From NCBI RefSeq assembly GCF_032586155.1, contig NZ_JAWHTC010000003.1, positions 1 to 64,000 on the forward strand: 64,000 nucleotides of DNA, read 5' to 3'. Both the position numbers and the translations under genes were made by a program. Below the pieces are notes generated by a model. It worked only from the letters and a program-made list of their open reading frames with translations, ran no database searches and was not told the DNA's origin. Positions 35,898-44,792 of this stretch are shown here, piece by piece (position 1 is the stretch's first letter; each line of letters starts with the position of its first letter). Source of the stretch: JAWHTC01 sp032586155. Its GTDB lineage: Bacteria > Pseudomonadota > Alphaproteobacteria > Rhodobacterales > Rhodobacteraceae.

Positions 35898-37616
35898 ATG
35901 CCCTATCGTGCCCCGGTATCAGATTTCACCTTCCTCATGGAAAACGTGGTCGGCTATGGCGACGTATCTGCGACCGAGAAGTTCTCCGAGGCCAGCGATG
36001 ATCTGGCTCAGGCAATCCTGGGCGAGGCAGGTCGTATGTGTGACGACGTTCTGGCGCCCTTGAACCGCGATGGCGACCTGATCCCGGCGAAACTTGAAAA
36101 CGGCGTGGTGCGCACCAGCCCCGGGTTTGACAAGGGCTACCAGGCGATTTGCGAGGGCGGCTGGATTTCCATGTCGGCCGATCCGAAATATGGCGGCATG
36201 GGCCTGCCGATGACGATTACCACCGCCGTCAACGACATGATGAGTGGCGCTTGCCTGTCGCTGCAGCTCAATCCGCTGATGACCCAAGGCCAGATCGAGG
36301 CGTTGGAGCACCACGCCAGCGACACCCTGAAGGAGCTTTACCTGCCCAAGCTGATGAGCGGCGAATGGTGCGGCACGATGAACCTGACCGAACCCGCCGC
36401 GGGTTCTGATGTAGGCGCGCTGCGCTCCAAAGCCGAACCAAATGGCGACGGCACCTTCGCGGTGTCCGGCCAGAAAATCTTCATCTCGTGGGGTGACAAT
36501 GATTTTACCGAGAATGTCTGCCACCTTGTTCTGGCGCGCCTGCCCGACGGTGTTCCCGGCACCAAGGGGATCAGTCTTTTCCTCGTGCCCAAGTTCATTC
36601 CCGACGAGGATGGCAATCCGGGCAAGCGCAACAGCCTCAAGGTGGTCAGCCTTGAACACAAGATGGGCTTGCATGGCAGCCCGACGGCAGTGATGGAATT
36701 CGATGGTGCCACCGGTTGGCTGGTCGGTCCCGAACACGGTGGTATGGCGGCGATGTTCACCATGATGAACAACGCGCGTCTTGGCGTCGCCGTTCAAGGG
36801 ATCGGCACGGGTGAGGGCGCTTATCAGCACGCTCTGGCCTACGCGCAGGAGCGCAAGCAGGGTCGCAGCCCGATCGAAGGTGGCACTGGCACCATCTTTG
36901 ACCACGCCGATGTGCGCCGGATGCTGGCAACGATGAAATCCGAACTGTTCGCTGCACGGTCGATAGCGCTGGCATGTGCCGTGGCGATCGACTTGGGCAA
37001 TGCTACCGGCGATAAAGACTGGAGCGCGCGCGCTGCCTTCCTGACACCGATTGCCAAGGCCTTTGGCACCGAGATCGGGATGCGCGTTTCGGAAATGGGT
37101 GTGCAGGTCCACGGCGGCATGGGGTTCATCGAAGAAACCGGCGCGGCACAGTATTCGCGCGACGTGCGCGTCACCGCGATCTACGAAGGCACCAACGGTA
37201 TCCAGTCGATGGACCTTGTCGGTCGCAAGCTGATGGATGGGGGCGAAGCAGCCTGCGCCCTTCTGGACGAGGTTGCAGCCCAGGCTGAAGCCGCCCGCGG
37301 GCAGCATCCTGTCATGACCGAAGCCGTCTGGAACGCCACTGAGGCGCTGCGAGAAGCCACGGAATGGATGGTCAACCAGACCGACATGAACGACCGCTTT
37401 GCCGGGTCGGTGCCCTTCCTTCTGGCCTTTGGCCGGGTGCTGGGCGCGCATTACCACCTCAAGGCCGCGATGGCCGAAGAGGGTGACGGCACGCGCACCC
37501 GTTTGGCAAGGTTTTACATCACCCGGCTTCTGCCCGATCATGCTGGCCATCTGGCGCATGCCACCGCCGGAGCCGATGCGCTCTATGCGCTTGGTCTTGA
37601 TGATCTGGGCGCGTGA
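35898..37616 (+). CDS. dmdC: Acyl-CoA dehydrogenase of the DmdC type
   Basis: A 572-residue flavoenzyme with the layout of 3-methylmercaptopropionyl-CoA dehydrogenase: an N-terminal extension starting MPYRAPVSDFTFL, the acyl-CoA dehydrogenase core with GEWCGTMNLTEPAAGSDVG, a catalytic-glutamate region IYEGTNGIQS (Glu430), and a DmdC-type C-terminal helical domain. DmdC works in the demethylation route of dimethylsulfoniopropionate in roseobacters; paralogues act on other acyl-CoAs, so the substrate is an inference. An AAGGAGG site precedes the ATG, and the stop overlaps the next start (TGATG). Confidence 0.85.
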   Translation: MPYRAPVSDFTFLMENVVGYGDVSATEKFSEASDDLAQAILGEAGRMCDDVLAPLNRDGDLIPAKLENGVVRTSPGFDKGYQAICEGGWISMSADPKYGGMGLPMTITTAVNDMMSGACLSLQLNPLMTQGQIEALEHHASDTLKELYLPKLMSGEWCGTMNLTEPAAGSDVGALRSKAEPNGDGTFAVSGQKIFISWGDNDFTENVCHLVLARLPDGVPGTKGISLFLVPKFIPDEDGNPGKRNSLKVVSLEHKMGLHGSPTAVMEFDGATGWLVGPEHGGMAAMFTMMNNARLGVAVQGIGTGEGAYQHALAYAQERKQGRSPIEGGTGTIFDHADVRRMLATMKSELFAARSIALACAVAIDLGNATGDKDWSARAAFLTPIAKAFGTEIGMRVSEMGVQVHGGMGFIEETGAAQYSRDVRVTAIYEGTNGIQSMDLVGRKLMDGGEAACALLDEVAAQAEAARGQHPVMTEAVWNATEALREATEWMVNQTDMNDRFAGSVPFLLAFGRVLGAHYHLKAAMAEEGDGTRTRLARFYITRLLPDHAGHLAHATAGADALYALGLDDLGA

Positions 37617-38653
37617 TGGACGGCGCATCCGGACATCTGCATTACCCGTGGGAAACCGCGCCCGGAGAGGCCGAGGCGATCACTGTCGCCAAGGGCGTGC
37701 TGTGGATCCGCCTACCGCTGCCGATGGCGCTGGATCACGTCAATATCTACGCCATTGACGAGGGCGAGAGCTGGACTGTGGTTGATACCGGCGTGAAGAC
37801 CCGCCGCTCGGTCGAGATGTGGCAGAAGATCCTTGCAGGCCCCTTACAGGGCAAGCCGGTGTCGCGTGTGCTGCTGACCCACTACCACCCCGACCATGTC
37901 GGTATGGCCGGGTGGTTGATGGAACGTGGTGCCGAGCTTGTGACCTCACGCACCTCCTACCTGACCGCGCGGATGCTGATTCTGGATGTGGAGGAAAAGC
38001 CCACTCAGCAGGCGGTGGATTTCTGGGTTTCCGCAGGGATGGATGAAGCCCACCTTGAAAAACGCAAGTCAGAGCGCCCCTTCAACTTTGCCGATCTCTG
38101 CGCGCCTTTGCCGGTGGGCTTTACCCGGCTGCAACAGGGCGATGTATTCCATGCCGGTGGGCGAGCGTGGGACGTTCATATGGGCTATGGCCATGCATCC
38201 GAGCATGTAACGCTCTGGTCACGCGACGACCACCTTGTCATTGCCGGCGATCAGATCATCAGCTCAATCAGTCCCAATATCGGCGTCTACCCGGGCGAAC
38301 CGGCCGCCGATCCGCTGTCGGAATGGCTGGAAAGCTGTGACCGGCTGGCACTACTGGCGCGCGACGAACACCTTGTCCTTTCGGGCCACAAGCTGCCCTT
38401 CTACGGGTTGCCGCACCGGATGCAGCAGCTCTCGGAGAACCACATCCATGCACTCGACCGTTTGGTCGAACATCTGGATCGTCCGCGCGTCGCCTCGGAG
38501 TGTTTCGCTCCGCTGTTCAAGCGCCGGGTGGATGAAGGGATCTACGGGCTGGCGCTGGTTGAAACCGTGGCCCATCTCAACCACCTTTTGGTCACAGGCC
38601 GGGTTACGCGCGAACGCGACCCCGATGACGCCTGGCTTTGGTCGGCCGTTTAA
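37616..38653 (+). CDS. Metallo-beta-lactamase-fold hydrolase
   Basis: A 345-residue zinc hydrolase with the metal motif THYHPDHVGMAG (HxHxDH), AIDEGESWTVVDTG before it and GDQIISSISPN after it, and a C-terminal winged-helix-like region as in LACTB2-type proteins. Its ATG overlaps the stop of the acyl-CoA dehydrogenase gene, so the pair is translationally coupled; a thioester or lactone substrate in the same pathway is plausible but unproven. Confidence 0.9.
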   Translation: MDGASGHLHYPWETAPGEAEAITVAKGVLWIRLPLPMALDHVNIYAIDEGESWTVVDTGVKTRRSVEMWQKILAGPLQGKPVSRVLLTHYHPDHVGMAGWLMERGAELVTSRTSYLTARMLILDVEEKPTQQAVDFWVSAGMDEAHLEKRKSERPFNFADLCAPLPVGFTRLQQGDVFHAGGRAWDVHMGYGHASEHVTLWSRDDHLVIAGDQIISSISPNIGVYPGEPAADPLSEWLESCDRLALLARDEHLVLSGHKLPFYGLPHRMQQLSENHIHALDRLVEHLDRPRVASECFAPLFKRRVDEGIYGLALVETVAHLNHLLVTGRVTRERDPDDAWLWSAV

Positions 38654-38660
38654 GACTTGC

Positions 38661-38683
38661 GTAGGGTGGGGTTTCCCCCCACC
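38661..38683. repeat. Short intergenic palindromic repeat, copy 2
   Basis: GTAGGGTGGGGTTTCCCCCC followed by ACC is a hairpin (GGTGGGG with CCCCCACC) just after the metallo-hydrolase stop. It resembles 29340-29362. It lacks a T run, so it is probably not a simple terminator. Confidence 0.45.
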
Positions 38684-38708
38684 ATTCCCACGATCAAGGA
38701 GGCGGGCC

Positions 38709-39182
38709 ATGGTAGAAAAGATCGCGACCACAGCCGAAGCGATGGAAGCCGGCGCGAAACCTGAGCAGGTCAATCATCCGCGGCGCCACGAAGTGCATGC
38801 CGATCCGGACACCGAACCCTGCACTGAAGTGCCCGATGAGGTTACACAGACTCCGATAGAACATAAGAGCCCGGCGGAATGGGCCTATGAGCGGTTGATT
38901 CTCTATATCCAGAATTTCGAAGAACAACTCGACGCCGAGCACGAGGTCGCTATGGGCTTTGCCGGAGGCGAAGCTGGGGTGATCCGGATCGAGGGGATGG
39001 GTTTTTTCGACCCTGACATCGTGACCTTTTACGGCAGCGATGGCGACGGGGTGAAAACCCAGTTGATCCAACATGTCAGCCAATTGTCGGTGGTGTTGCG
39101 CGCCCTTCCGAAAGAGATCGAATCTGAGGCACCCAACCGGATAGGTTTTCGTCTGGCCCAGGACCTCGACAAGGACACCTGA
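38709..39182 (+). CDS. DUF6173-like hypothetical protein (157 aa)
   Basis: A soluble acidic protein; an unstructured N-terminal 50 residues precede a conserved domain with SPAEWAYERLILYIQNFEEQ and GVIRIEGMGFFDPDIVTFYG. It matches a family of unknown function common in Rhodobacterales, recalled as DUF6173. AAGGAGG lies nine bases before the ATG. It stands 55 bases after the metallo-hydrolase and could be its third operon member. Confidence 0.8.
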   Translation: MVEKIATTAEAMEAGAKPEQVNHPRRHEVHADPDTEPCTEVPDEVTQTPIEHKSPAEWAYERLILYIQNFEEQLDAEHEVAMGFAGGEAGVIRIEGMGFFDPDIVTFYGSDGDGVKTQLIQHVSQLSVVLRALPKEIESEAPNRIGFRLAQDLDKDT

Positions 39183-39266
39183 CCACCACGGCGCGTCCGC
39201 AAGAAAATGACGCCCGACAGCGGTCGCGCGTCATTCTTGAATTTGAAAAAGCGAGATCCGAAGGGA

Positions 39267-39605
39267 TCAGTACCCTCCCTTGCGGCGGCTTTCCGGCAGA
39301 CCCGCGATCCGGCCACCCTGTTTCGAGGGGTCCAGAGGGAACAGCTCGTAAAGGTCGCCCTGCTTGATCTTCTCGCCCCATTCGCTGCTCATCGCCTTGA
39401 CGATGGTACGGGTGTTGGGCTGGTTCTCGCGATTTTCGAAAAACTCTTCGCGCAGAAACTTGATCACGTCCCAGTGGCGATCGGTTAGCTCAATGTCCTC
39501 GGCCGCAGCCATGGCTTTGGCCAGATCCTCGGACCAATCTTCGCGATTCTCCAGGAAACCGCCCGCATTGGTCTCGATCGTGGTGCCGTTGAATTCAAAA
39601 CCCAT
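39267..39605 (-). CDS. DsrC/TusE-like protein lacking the sulfur-carrier cysteines
   Basis: A 112-residue protein with the whole DsrC/TusE fold signature: GGFLENREDWSEDLAKAMA, LTDRHWDVIKFLREEFFE and NTRTIVKAM, and the C-terminal IAGLP. In true DsrC or TusE the tail carries one or two conserved cysteines; here it ends RRKGGY and the whole protein has no cysteine. It therefore cannot carry sulfur by the usual route and more likely regulates or binds a partner, as proposed for cysteine-less relatives. ATG at 39605 is chosen on family length. Confidence 0.85.
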   Translation of the reverse strand: MGFEFNGTTIETNAGGFLENREDWSEDLAKAMAAAEDIELTDRHWDVIKFLREEFFENRENQPNTRTIVKAMSSEWGEKIKQGDLYELFPLDPSKQGGRIAGLPESRRKGGY

Positions 39606-39709
39606 TGTGGTTCTCCTCCCGTGACAGGTAGATTTATTCATACATTCATATTAAGTATTTTGAATGCGGGGGGCGGGTCAACCCCTTTGCGGTCGCAGGG
39701 CAGGCGCGA

Positions 39710-39919
39710 TCACACTCTCCCCATCGCCTTCAGACGTGTTCGCAGCGCATCCTGACGCCCATCATTCAGTTCCAAAGCGAAGACATAGGCGTGGGTCAGG
39801 TAGAACCCGGCGGCTGTTTCACTCGTCGCCGTGTCCGCTGCTTCGATGTATAGGGCGATCAACGCGCCCCGGTCATCGGCCTCGTGTGCAGCCAGCAACC
39901 GTTCATCCAGATCGCTCAT
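39710..39919 (-). CDS. Small hypothetical protein downstream of the Rieske gene (69 aa)
   Basis: A 69-residue helical, acidic protein starting MSDLDERLLAAHEADDRGAL, reminiscent of a small TPR-like fragment but not assignable. The ATG overlaps the TGA of the Rieske oxygenase gene (ATGA), which supports translation and a shared transcript. Confidence 0.7.
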   Translation of the reverse strand: MSDLDERLLAAHEADDRGALIALYIEAADTATSETAAGFYLTHAYVFALELNDGRQDALRTRLKAMGRV

Positions 39920-41064
39920 TCCGCCGCTAGTTTTTCGCGTCGATCATGCAGCTTTTCAGCGACCCACGCATGGAACAGGTGGGTTGGTCCGTCCATCGCC
40001 GGTGAGAAACGTCCCCCGTCAAAGCCCGGTGCGTGGCGACCCTTTTGCATGCCCTCGACGACAAAGACGTCTTCCTCGAACACTTCTTTCCACTGCGCCG
40101 TGTTGCGGGCGCGCAGGGCGTCATCGGTCTTTTCGCTCGCATAGTAGAGGTGAATATGCTCGGAAGTTTCGTCCAGCCCCCTTGGTTCAAGGATGATGGC
40201 AAAGGCATGGTCGCGCTGTGCCCCCAACAGAACATTTGGGAACACGGCGACATATTCTGCGCCTTCGTTCCACTTGTCGGACAGGCCCGGAAAATCAGGG
40301 AACACTTCGCCGGAATCGGCTTTCAGCTGGCGGTAGACATAGGTGCCCTGACCAGAGTATTGGCCGGGCTTTTCAATGTGATAGTGATCTTCCAGTCTCG
40401 AATAGCTGTTCAACCCGGGATGTACCCAGGGCAGGTGGTAGCTTTCGCAGTAGTTCTCGACCGCCAGTTTCCAGTTGGTTTTGACATCCAGCTGGAACCG
40501 GCTGTCCGCGCCGCCATGATGGTGCGGGCTGTCGAATTCATACCAGCGCTGCAACAAGTCGGCATGCACGTCTTCGAACGGGGCGGCGTTGCCGTTGAGG
40601 TTCACGAAAACCACGTCGCGCCAGATATGGCTGGGCACTTCAACCAACCCCAGGTCGGACTTGTCGATGTCCTCATGCGTGTTCATGCCGGGTCCGCCCA
40701 CATGCGGTGTCGCCACCAGCCTACCCTGGGTCGAGTAACACCAGGAATGATAGGGGCAGCGGATCGCACCTTCGATCTTGCGTGGCTCGCTTACAAGGAT
40801 CATGCCGCGATGGCGGCAGATGTTGTGAAACACCCGCACCTGGCCGCCCTTGTCGCGGATCAACAAAAGCGGCACGCCCAGCAACTCGACCGGCTTGGCA
40901 TCGCCCGCTTCGGGCACATCCGCGGCCACGGCCAGACCGGCCCATTGATCAAAGATCACGCCCTCACGTTCCTCGGCAAATACTTCGGGGTCCGTGTAAT
41001 GGGCATTGGGCAACCCGTTGGCGCTGTCGATGGGGCGAATCACGGTGCTGAGGTCGGTGGTCAT
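39916..41064 (-). CDS. Rieske-type ring-hydroxylating oxygenase, alpha subunit
   Basis: A 382-residue oxygenase. The Rieske [2Fe-2S] ligands are Cys83, His85, Cys103 and His106 (CRHRGM and CPYHSWCY). The mononuclear iron region is NYCESYHLPWVHP with His210 and His215. Related enzymes hydroxylate aromatic compounds or demethylate quaternary amines such as glycine betaine and carnitine; this one cannot be told apart by eye. No reductase is adjacent. A 419-base gene-free region lies upstream. Confidence 0.9.
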   Translation of the reverse strand: MTTDLSTVIRPIDSANGLPNAHYTDPEVFAEEREGVIFDQWAGLAVAADVPEAGDAKPVELLGVPLLLIRDKGGQVRVFHNICRHRGMILVSEPRKIEGAIRCPYHSWCYSTQGRLVATPHVGGPGMNTHEDIDKSDLGLVEVPSHIWRDVVFVNLNGNAAPFEDVHADLLQRWYEFDSPHHHGGADSRFQLDVKTNWKLAVENYCESYHLPWVHPGLNSYSRLEDHYHIEKPGQYSGQGTYVYRQLKADSGEVFPDFPGLSDKWNEGAEYVAVFPNVLLGAQRDHAFAIILEPRGLDETSEHIHLYYASEKTDDALRARNTAQWKEVFEEDVFVVEGMQKGRHAPGFDGGRFSPAMDGPTHLFHAWVAEKLHDRREKLAAE

Positions 41065-41483
41065 GGCGCGCGTCTTCCTAAATGAAACTGCGCCGGTCGT
41101 ATCAGGACGTGGGCGGGTTCACTTGTCACATGGCGACATGGATGGGTTTGGGGCGACGTAAGGTGTACTTGGGTATTGGCCATCGGTTCCCGGGCTTGGG
41201 GACTTGTTGACAAGCGGAGCCCGCACGGATGCAAGCGCGCCGCGCGATTACCAGCATTGATCCGGCAGGCGAGTTTTCTGGGAAAACTCTGCCGAGAGGG
41301 GCCGCCCGCAGGGCTGGTGATTTTGAAAGGGCACCTTAACAAAGAGAGTTAGTGCGAGAGCGTTTTGGATAAAGCGGTTCAAACTGGGGTTGGGTCACCA
41401 CCCCTCGGTCTGATGAGCGCACGGCTCTACGTTACCTCTTCCTAAGGTATCTGGTGCACCGAAACGCCACGCCTTAGGCAGAT
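41065..41483. other. Gene-free region upstream of the Rieske gene
   Basis: About 420 bases without a supported gene. A TGTC/GACA inverted pair (TGTCACATGGCGACA, near 41126-41140) lies about 65 bases upstream of the Rieske start and could be an operator. An open frame at 41061-41342 looks like chance. Confidence 0.4.
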
Positions 41484-41735
41484 TCAGTGATCGTGATCGC
41501 AATGATGCGGGTCACTTCCCGGCACAGGGTCATACCCGCTGCCACCCCACGGGTTGCAGCTCAGGATACGCTTTGCCGCTAGATAGCCGCCCTTGATCCC
41601 CCCATGCCGTTCCAGCGCCTCGAGCGTGTAGGCGCTGCATGTGGGCTGATAGCGGCAACCATGCCCAACCCAAGGGCTGAGCAACAGCCGATAGGCGCGC
41701 ACCGGTAGGGCAAGGATATGGGCAAGCGGGCTCAT
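41484..41735 (-). CDS. yidD: Membrane protein insertion efficiency factor YidD
   Basis: An 83-residue protein with the full YidD signature: LPVRAYRLLLSPWVGHGCRYQPTC split around residues 11-33, SAYTLEALERHGG, and SCNPWGGSGYDPVP with the conserved cysteines. It assists YidC-dependent membrane insertion. Its ATG overlaps the rnpA stop (ATGA). A short histidine-rich tail follows. Confidence 0.95.
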   Translation of the reverse strand: MSPLAHILALPVRAYRLLLSPWVGHGCRYQPTCSAYTLEALERHGGIKGGYLAAKRILSCNPWGGSGYDPVPGSDPHHCDHDH

Positions 41736-42076
41736 TGGTCGTGCAGCTTCTTCAAGGCATAGATAAGATCATCTTGCAGCGCGCCAAACGGGCGGTCGGC
41801 TGTCGCGCCATGGCGCCCGATCAGAACATAATCCCAACCCGCCCGACCATGGGTCGGCAGGAACAGTCGCGCCACCTCGCGCAGGCGGCGCTTGGCGCGG
41901 TTGCGGGCCACCGCATTGCCGACCTTCTTGGAACAGGTGAAACCGACGCGGATCATGTCACTGGCATCCTCACGCGCGCGGGCCTGGACCATCATGCCCT
42001 TGGTGCCATGCTTGCGCGCCCGGGCACAGGCCAGGAAATCGGGCCGTTTGCGCAGGGTTTTGATCGCATGGGTCAA
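41732..42076 (-). CDS. rnpA: Ribonuclease P protein component
   Basis: A 114-residue basic protein that helps the catalytic RNase P RNA mature tRNA 5' ends. The RNR motif reads KVGNAVARNRAKRRLREVAR, and LRKRPDFLACARARK opens the domain. The start is a TTG at 42076, chosen because GGAGG lies six bases upstream; an upstream TTG at 42103 has no such site. It sits in the usual rpmH-rnpA-yidD order. Confidence 0.93.
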   Translation of the reverse strand: MTHAIKTLRKRPDFLACARARKHGTKGMMVQARAREDASDMIRVGFTCSKKVGNAVARNRAKRRLREVARLFLPTHGRAGWDYVLIGRHGATADRPFGALQDDLIYALKKLHDQ

Positions 42077-42106
42077 AAGGGACCTCCAATGGGTATGAAA
42101 CAAGTG

Positions 42107-42140
42107 AAAACCGCCCGGGCGGCTGCCCCGGCGGTTTTAG
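42107..42140 (-). terminator. Hairpin between rpmH and rnpA
   Basis: AAAACCGCC and GGCGGTTTT form a perfect 9-bp stem with a C/G-rich loop. On the minus strand the 3' arm ends in TTTT. It may attenuate transcription after rpmH, lowering rnpA expression relative to the ribosomal protein. Confidence 0.6.
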
Positions 42141-42187
42141 TCATTTCCATCGCCATATCCTACACCCGGAGGGGTGCAGCAGAACGC

Positions 42188-42322
42188 TTATGCGCTCAGG
42201 CTCTTGCGGCCGCGGGCGCGACGTGCGTTCAGGATCTTGCGGCCGGCCTTGGAGGCCATGCGTGCGCGGAATCCGTGGCGGCGTTTGCGAACCAGGTTCG
42301 AGGGCTGATAGGTGCGTTTCAT
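42188..42322 (-). CDS. rpmH: 50S ribosomal protein L34
   Basis: A 44-residue highly basic protein beginning MKRTYQPSNLVRKRRHGFRA and ending GRKSLSA, the standard L34 sequence. First gene of the rpmH-rnpA-yidD cluster. Confidence 0.97.
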   Translation of the reverse strand: MKRTYQPSNLVRKRRHGFRARMASKAGRKILNARRARGRKSLSA

Positions 42323-42615
42323 CGCTCCGTCTCCGATCTGTTGGGCAGGCACGACTTGGAATCGCGGATACCCGTGAATGCTCTGAAGCCCGGTCTATAG
42401 GCCCGTGCCTTGCCCCTGTCAAACCCGAACGGGCGGGAATTGCAACAATTCGGCGGGTTTCACACAGCGGATCGGGCGAATTGTTACGAAACCCATGAAA
42501 TCATCGCCGAATCCTCACGAAACGGTGCGTCCAACTTCAACCACCCGTGAGCGGGCTGGATTATCTCGCCAGTCCGGGTGATTTCATGGCAAGACCATTG
42601 AAAGGCCCAAACGAG

Positions 42616-43359
42616 ATGACCGACATGACAACTCCCGACACGGGACCCCAGAAATCCGCGCTGATGCGACTCTTGCCGCTGGCGATCATCTTCATCGTGG
42701 CCGCGATTGGTGCGTTCACCCTGCGCGATTATCTGAGTTTTGAGGCATTGCGTGACAATCGCGAGGCACTGATCGCCTTCCGCGATGCCAATTACGTTGC
42801 CACGGTGGTGGTGTTCATGGCAGCTTACGTGGCTATCGTCGCGTTTTCGCTGCCCGGCGCCACGATTGCCACGCTGACCGGTGGGTTCCTGTTTGCCACC
42901 TTCCCCGGCACGCTTTTCAATGTTGGGGCGGCCACCATCGGCGCGACGTTGATCTTCCTTGCTGCCCGCTGGGGGTTGGGTGAACGCTTGGGTGCCAAAC
43001 TTGAAGCCAGCGATGGCGCAGTGAAGAAAATCAAAGACGGTATCGACGAAAACCAATGGTCGATGCTGTTCCTGATCCGGCTGGTCCCCGCGGTGCCGTT
43101 CTTCATCGCCAACCTTGTGCCTGCCTTCCTGGAAGTGCCGCTGCGCCGCTTTGTGGTCTCAACCTTCTTCGGCATCATCCCCGGCGGGCTGGTCTATACC
43201 TCGGTGGGTGCCGGTCTGGGCGAGGTCTTTGCCCGCGGCGAAACCCCGAATCTTGGTATCATCTTCGAGCCGCATATCCTGCTGCCCATTCTGGGCCTCT
43301 GCGCCCTTGCGGCACTGCCCATCGTGATCAAGGCCCTGCGTGGCGGAAAGGCCCTTTGA
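42616..43359 (+). CDS. VTT-domain (TVP38/TMEM64, DedA-like) membrane protein
   Basis: A 247-residue inner-membrane protein with five or six helices. The conserved VTT core is visible in FSLPGATIATLTGGFLFA, GATLIFLAARWGLGE and LIRLVPAVPFFIANLVPAF. Relatives act in lipid scrambling or transport. The start is uncertain; ATG at 42586 is also possible. Its stop overlaps the start of the flavoprotein (TGATG), a pairing seen often in bacteria. Confidence 0.88.
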   Translation: MTDMTTPDTGPQKSALMRLLPLAIIFIVAAIGAFTLRDYLSFEALRDNREALIAFRDANYVATVVVFMAAYVAIVAFSLPGATIATLTGGFLFATFPGTLFNVGAATIGATLIFLAARWGLGERLGAKLEASDGAVKKIKDGIDENQWSMLFLIRLVPAVPFFIANLVPAFLEVPLRRFVVSTFFGIIPGGLVYTSVGAGLGEVFARGETPNLGIIFEPHILLPILGLCALAALPIVIKALRGGKAL

Positions 43360-44726
43360 TGGAAACGGTCAAGACAGATATCCTTGTCATCGGTGCAGGT
43401 TCGGGCGGTTTGTCGGTTGCGGCAGGCGCGGTGCAGATGGGGGCGGATGTTACCCTTCTGGAAGGTCACAAAATGGGCGGTGATTGCCTGAACTATGGCT
43501 GCGTGCCGTCCAAGGCGTTGCTTCATGCGGGCCACGCGGACATGGACTGGCAACAGGCCCATGACCACGTGCGCAGCACCATCGCCACCATTGAGCCCCA
43601 TGACAGCGTGGAACGCTTCGAAGGATTGGGGGTGCGCGTAATCTCGGAATTTGGCGCCTTTATCTCGCCAACCGAGGTGCAGGCGGGGTCCACGAAAATC
43701 ACCGCCCGGCGCATCGTCATTGCCACAGGTTCGTCGCCCTTCGTGCCGCCCATTCCCGGCCTCGACACCGTACCGTTTGAGACTAACGAAACCATCTTCG
43801 ATCTGGTAGAGAAGCCCGATCACCTGTTGATCATCGGTGGCGGCCCCATCGGCATGGAGATGGCACAGGCACATCGCCGCCTTGGCTGTGATGTCACCGT
43901 GATCGAAGGTATGACCGCCTTGGGCCGTGACGATACCGAGGCCGCCGAGATCGTAAAAGCCGCGATGCGCGATCAAGGCATCGCCATCGAGGAAAACGCC
44001 ATGGCCGCCGAAATTCGCGGCCAGGCAGGCGCGATCGAGATCGCGGCCAAGGATGGCCGCGTCTTCAAGGGGTCGCATCTTCTAATGGCGGTCGGGCGCC
44101 AGCCCAATATCGACCGCCTGAACCTGAACGTGGCGGGGATTGACCATGACCGAAGCGGAATCAAGGTTGACGCTTCTTTGAAAACTTCCAACCGCAAGGT
44201 TTATGCCATCGGTGACGTCAATGGGGGCATGCAATTCACCCATGCCGCCGGATACCAAGCCGGGGTGATCATCCGTTCGGCACTCTTCGGCCTGCCTGCC
44301 AAGGCGCGCGCCGATCACATCCCCTGGGCCACCTATACCGACCCGGAACTGGCCCAGATCGGCCTGACCGAAGCGCAGGCGCGCAAACAATATGGCGACA
44401 AGCTGGAAGTTGCCCGGTTTGACTATGCGGGAAATGACCGTGCCATCGCCACCGGCCATATCACCGGATTCGTCAAGGTGATGGTGGTCAAGGGTCGGCC
44501 CGTTGGGGCCACTATCGTTGGCCACCAAGCTGGCGAACATATCAATCTCTGGGCCTTGGTAATAGTCAACAAGCTGAAAATGAGTGCCGTGGCCGGCATG
44601 GTTTCGCCTTACCCGTCATTGGGCGAGGTTAACAAACGCGCCGCGGGTGCCTATTTCTCGCCAAGGCTCTTTGATAGTAAGGGCGTGAAACGGGTGGTTG
44701 GACTGGTGCAGCGTTGGCTGCCGTGA
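43359..44726 (+). CDS. Pyridine nucleotide-disulfide oxidoreductase-type flavoprotein
   Basis: A 455-residue FAD enzyme of the mercuric reductase/lipoamide dehydrogenase fold: FAD motif LVIGAGSGGLSV, redox disulfide GGDCLNYGCVPSK (Cys43, Cys48), NAD motif LLIIGGGPIGMEMAQAHRR and the second FAD motif KVYAIGDVNGG. The active-site HPTxxE of the classical enzymes is replaced by PYPSLGE, so the catalytic base histidine is missing. It is fused by overlap to the VTT gene. Substrate unknown; mercury reduction is not supported. Confidence 0.88.
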   Translation: METVKTDILVIGAGSGGLSVAAGAVQMGADVTLLEGHKMGGDCLNYGCVPSKALLHAGHADMDWQQAHDHVRSTIATIEPHDSVERFEGLGVRVISEFGAFISPTEVQAGSTKITARRIVIATGSSPFVPPIPGLDTVPFETNETIFDLVEKPDHLLIIGGGPIGMEMAQAHRRLGCDVTVIEGMTALGRDDTEAAEIVKAAMRDQGIAIEENAMAAEIRGQAGAIEIAAKDGRVFKGSHLLMAVGRQPNIDRLNLNVAGIDHDRSGIKVDASLKTSNRKVYAIGDVNGGMQFTHAAGYQAGVIIRSALFGLPAKARADHIPWATYTDPELAQIGLTEAQARKQYGDKLEVARFDYAGNDRAIATGHITGFVKVMVVKGRPVGATIVGHQAGEHINLWALVIVNKLKMSAVAGMVSPYPSLGEVNKRAAGAYFSPRLFDSKGVKRVVGLVQRWLP

Positions 44727-44792
44727 CCTAATCCGGCGATAAGGGACAATGAAGACAGTGAACGCGCAGATTAGCAGGATTAGGGCAGGGGG

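Noticed and set aside
35919..37628. 569-codon open frame opposite dmdC
   Set aside because: Antisense shadow of a conserved acyl-CoA dehydrogenase gene.
41061..41342. 93-codon open frame upstream of the Rieske gene
   Set aside because: Arginine/proline-rich chance frame without ribosome-binding site; overlaps the Rieske start.
43359..44726. Mercuric reductase
   Set aside because: No N-terminal metal-binding domain, no C-terminal cysteine pair and no mer genes nearby.
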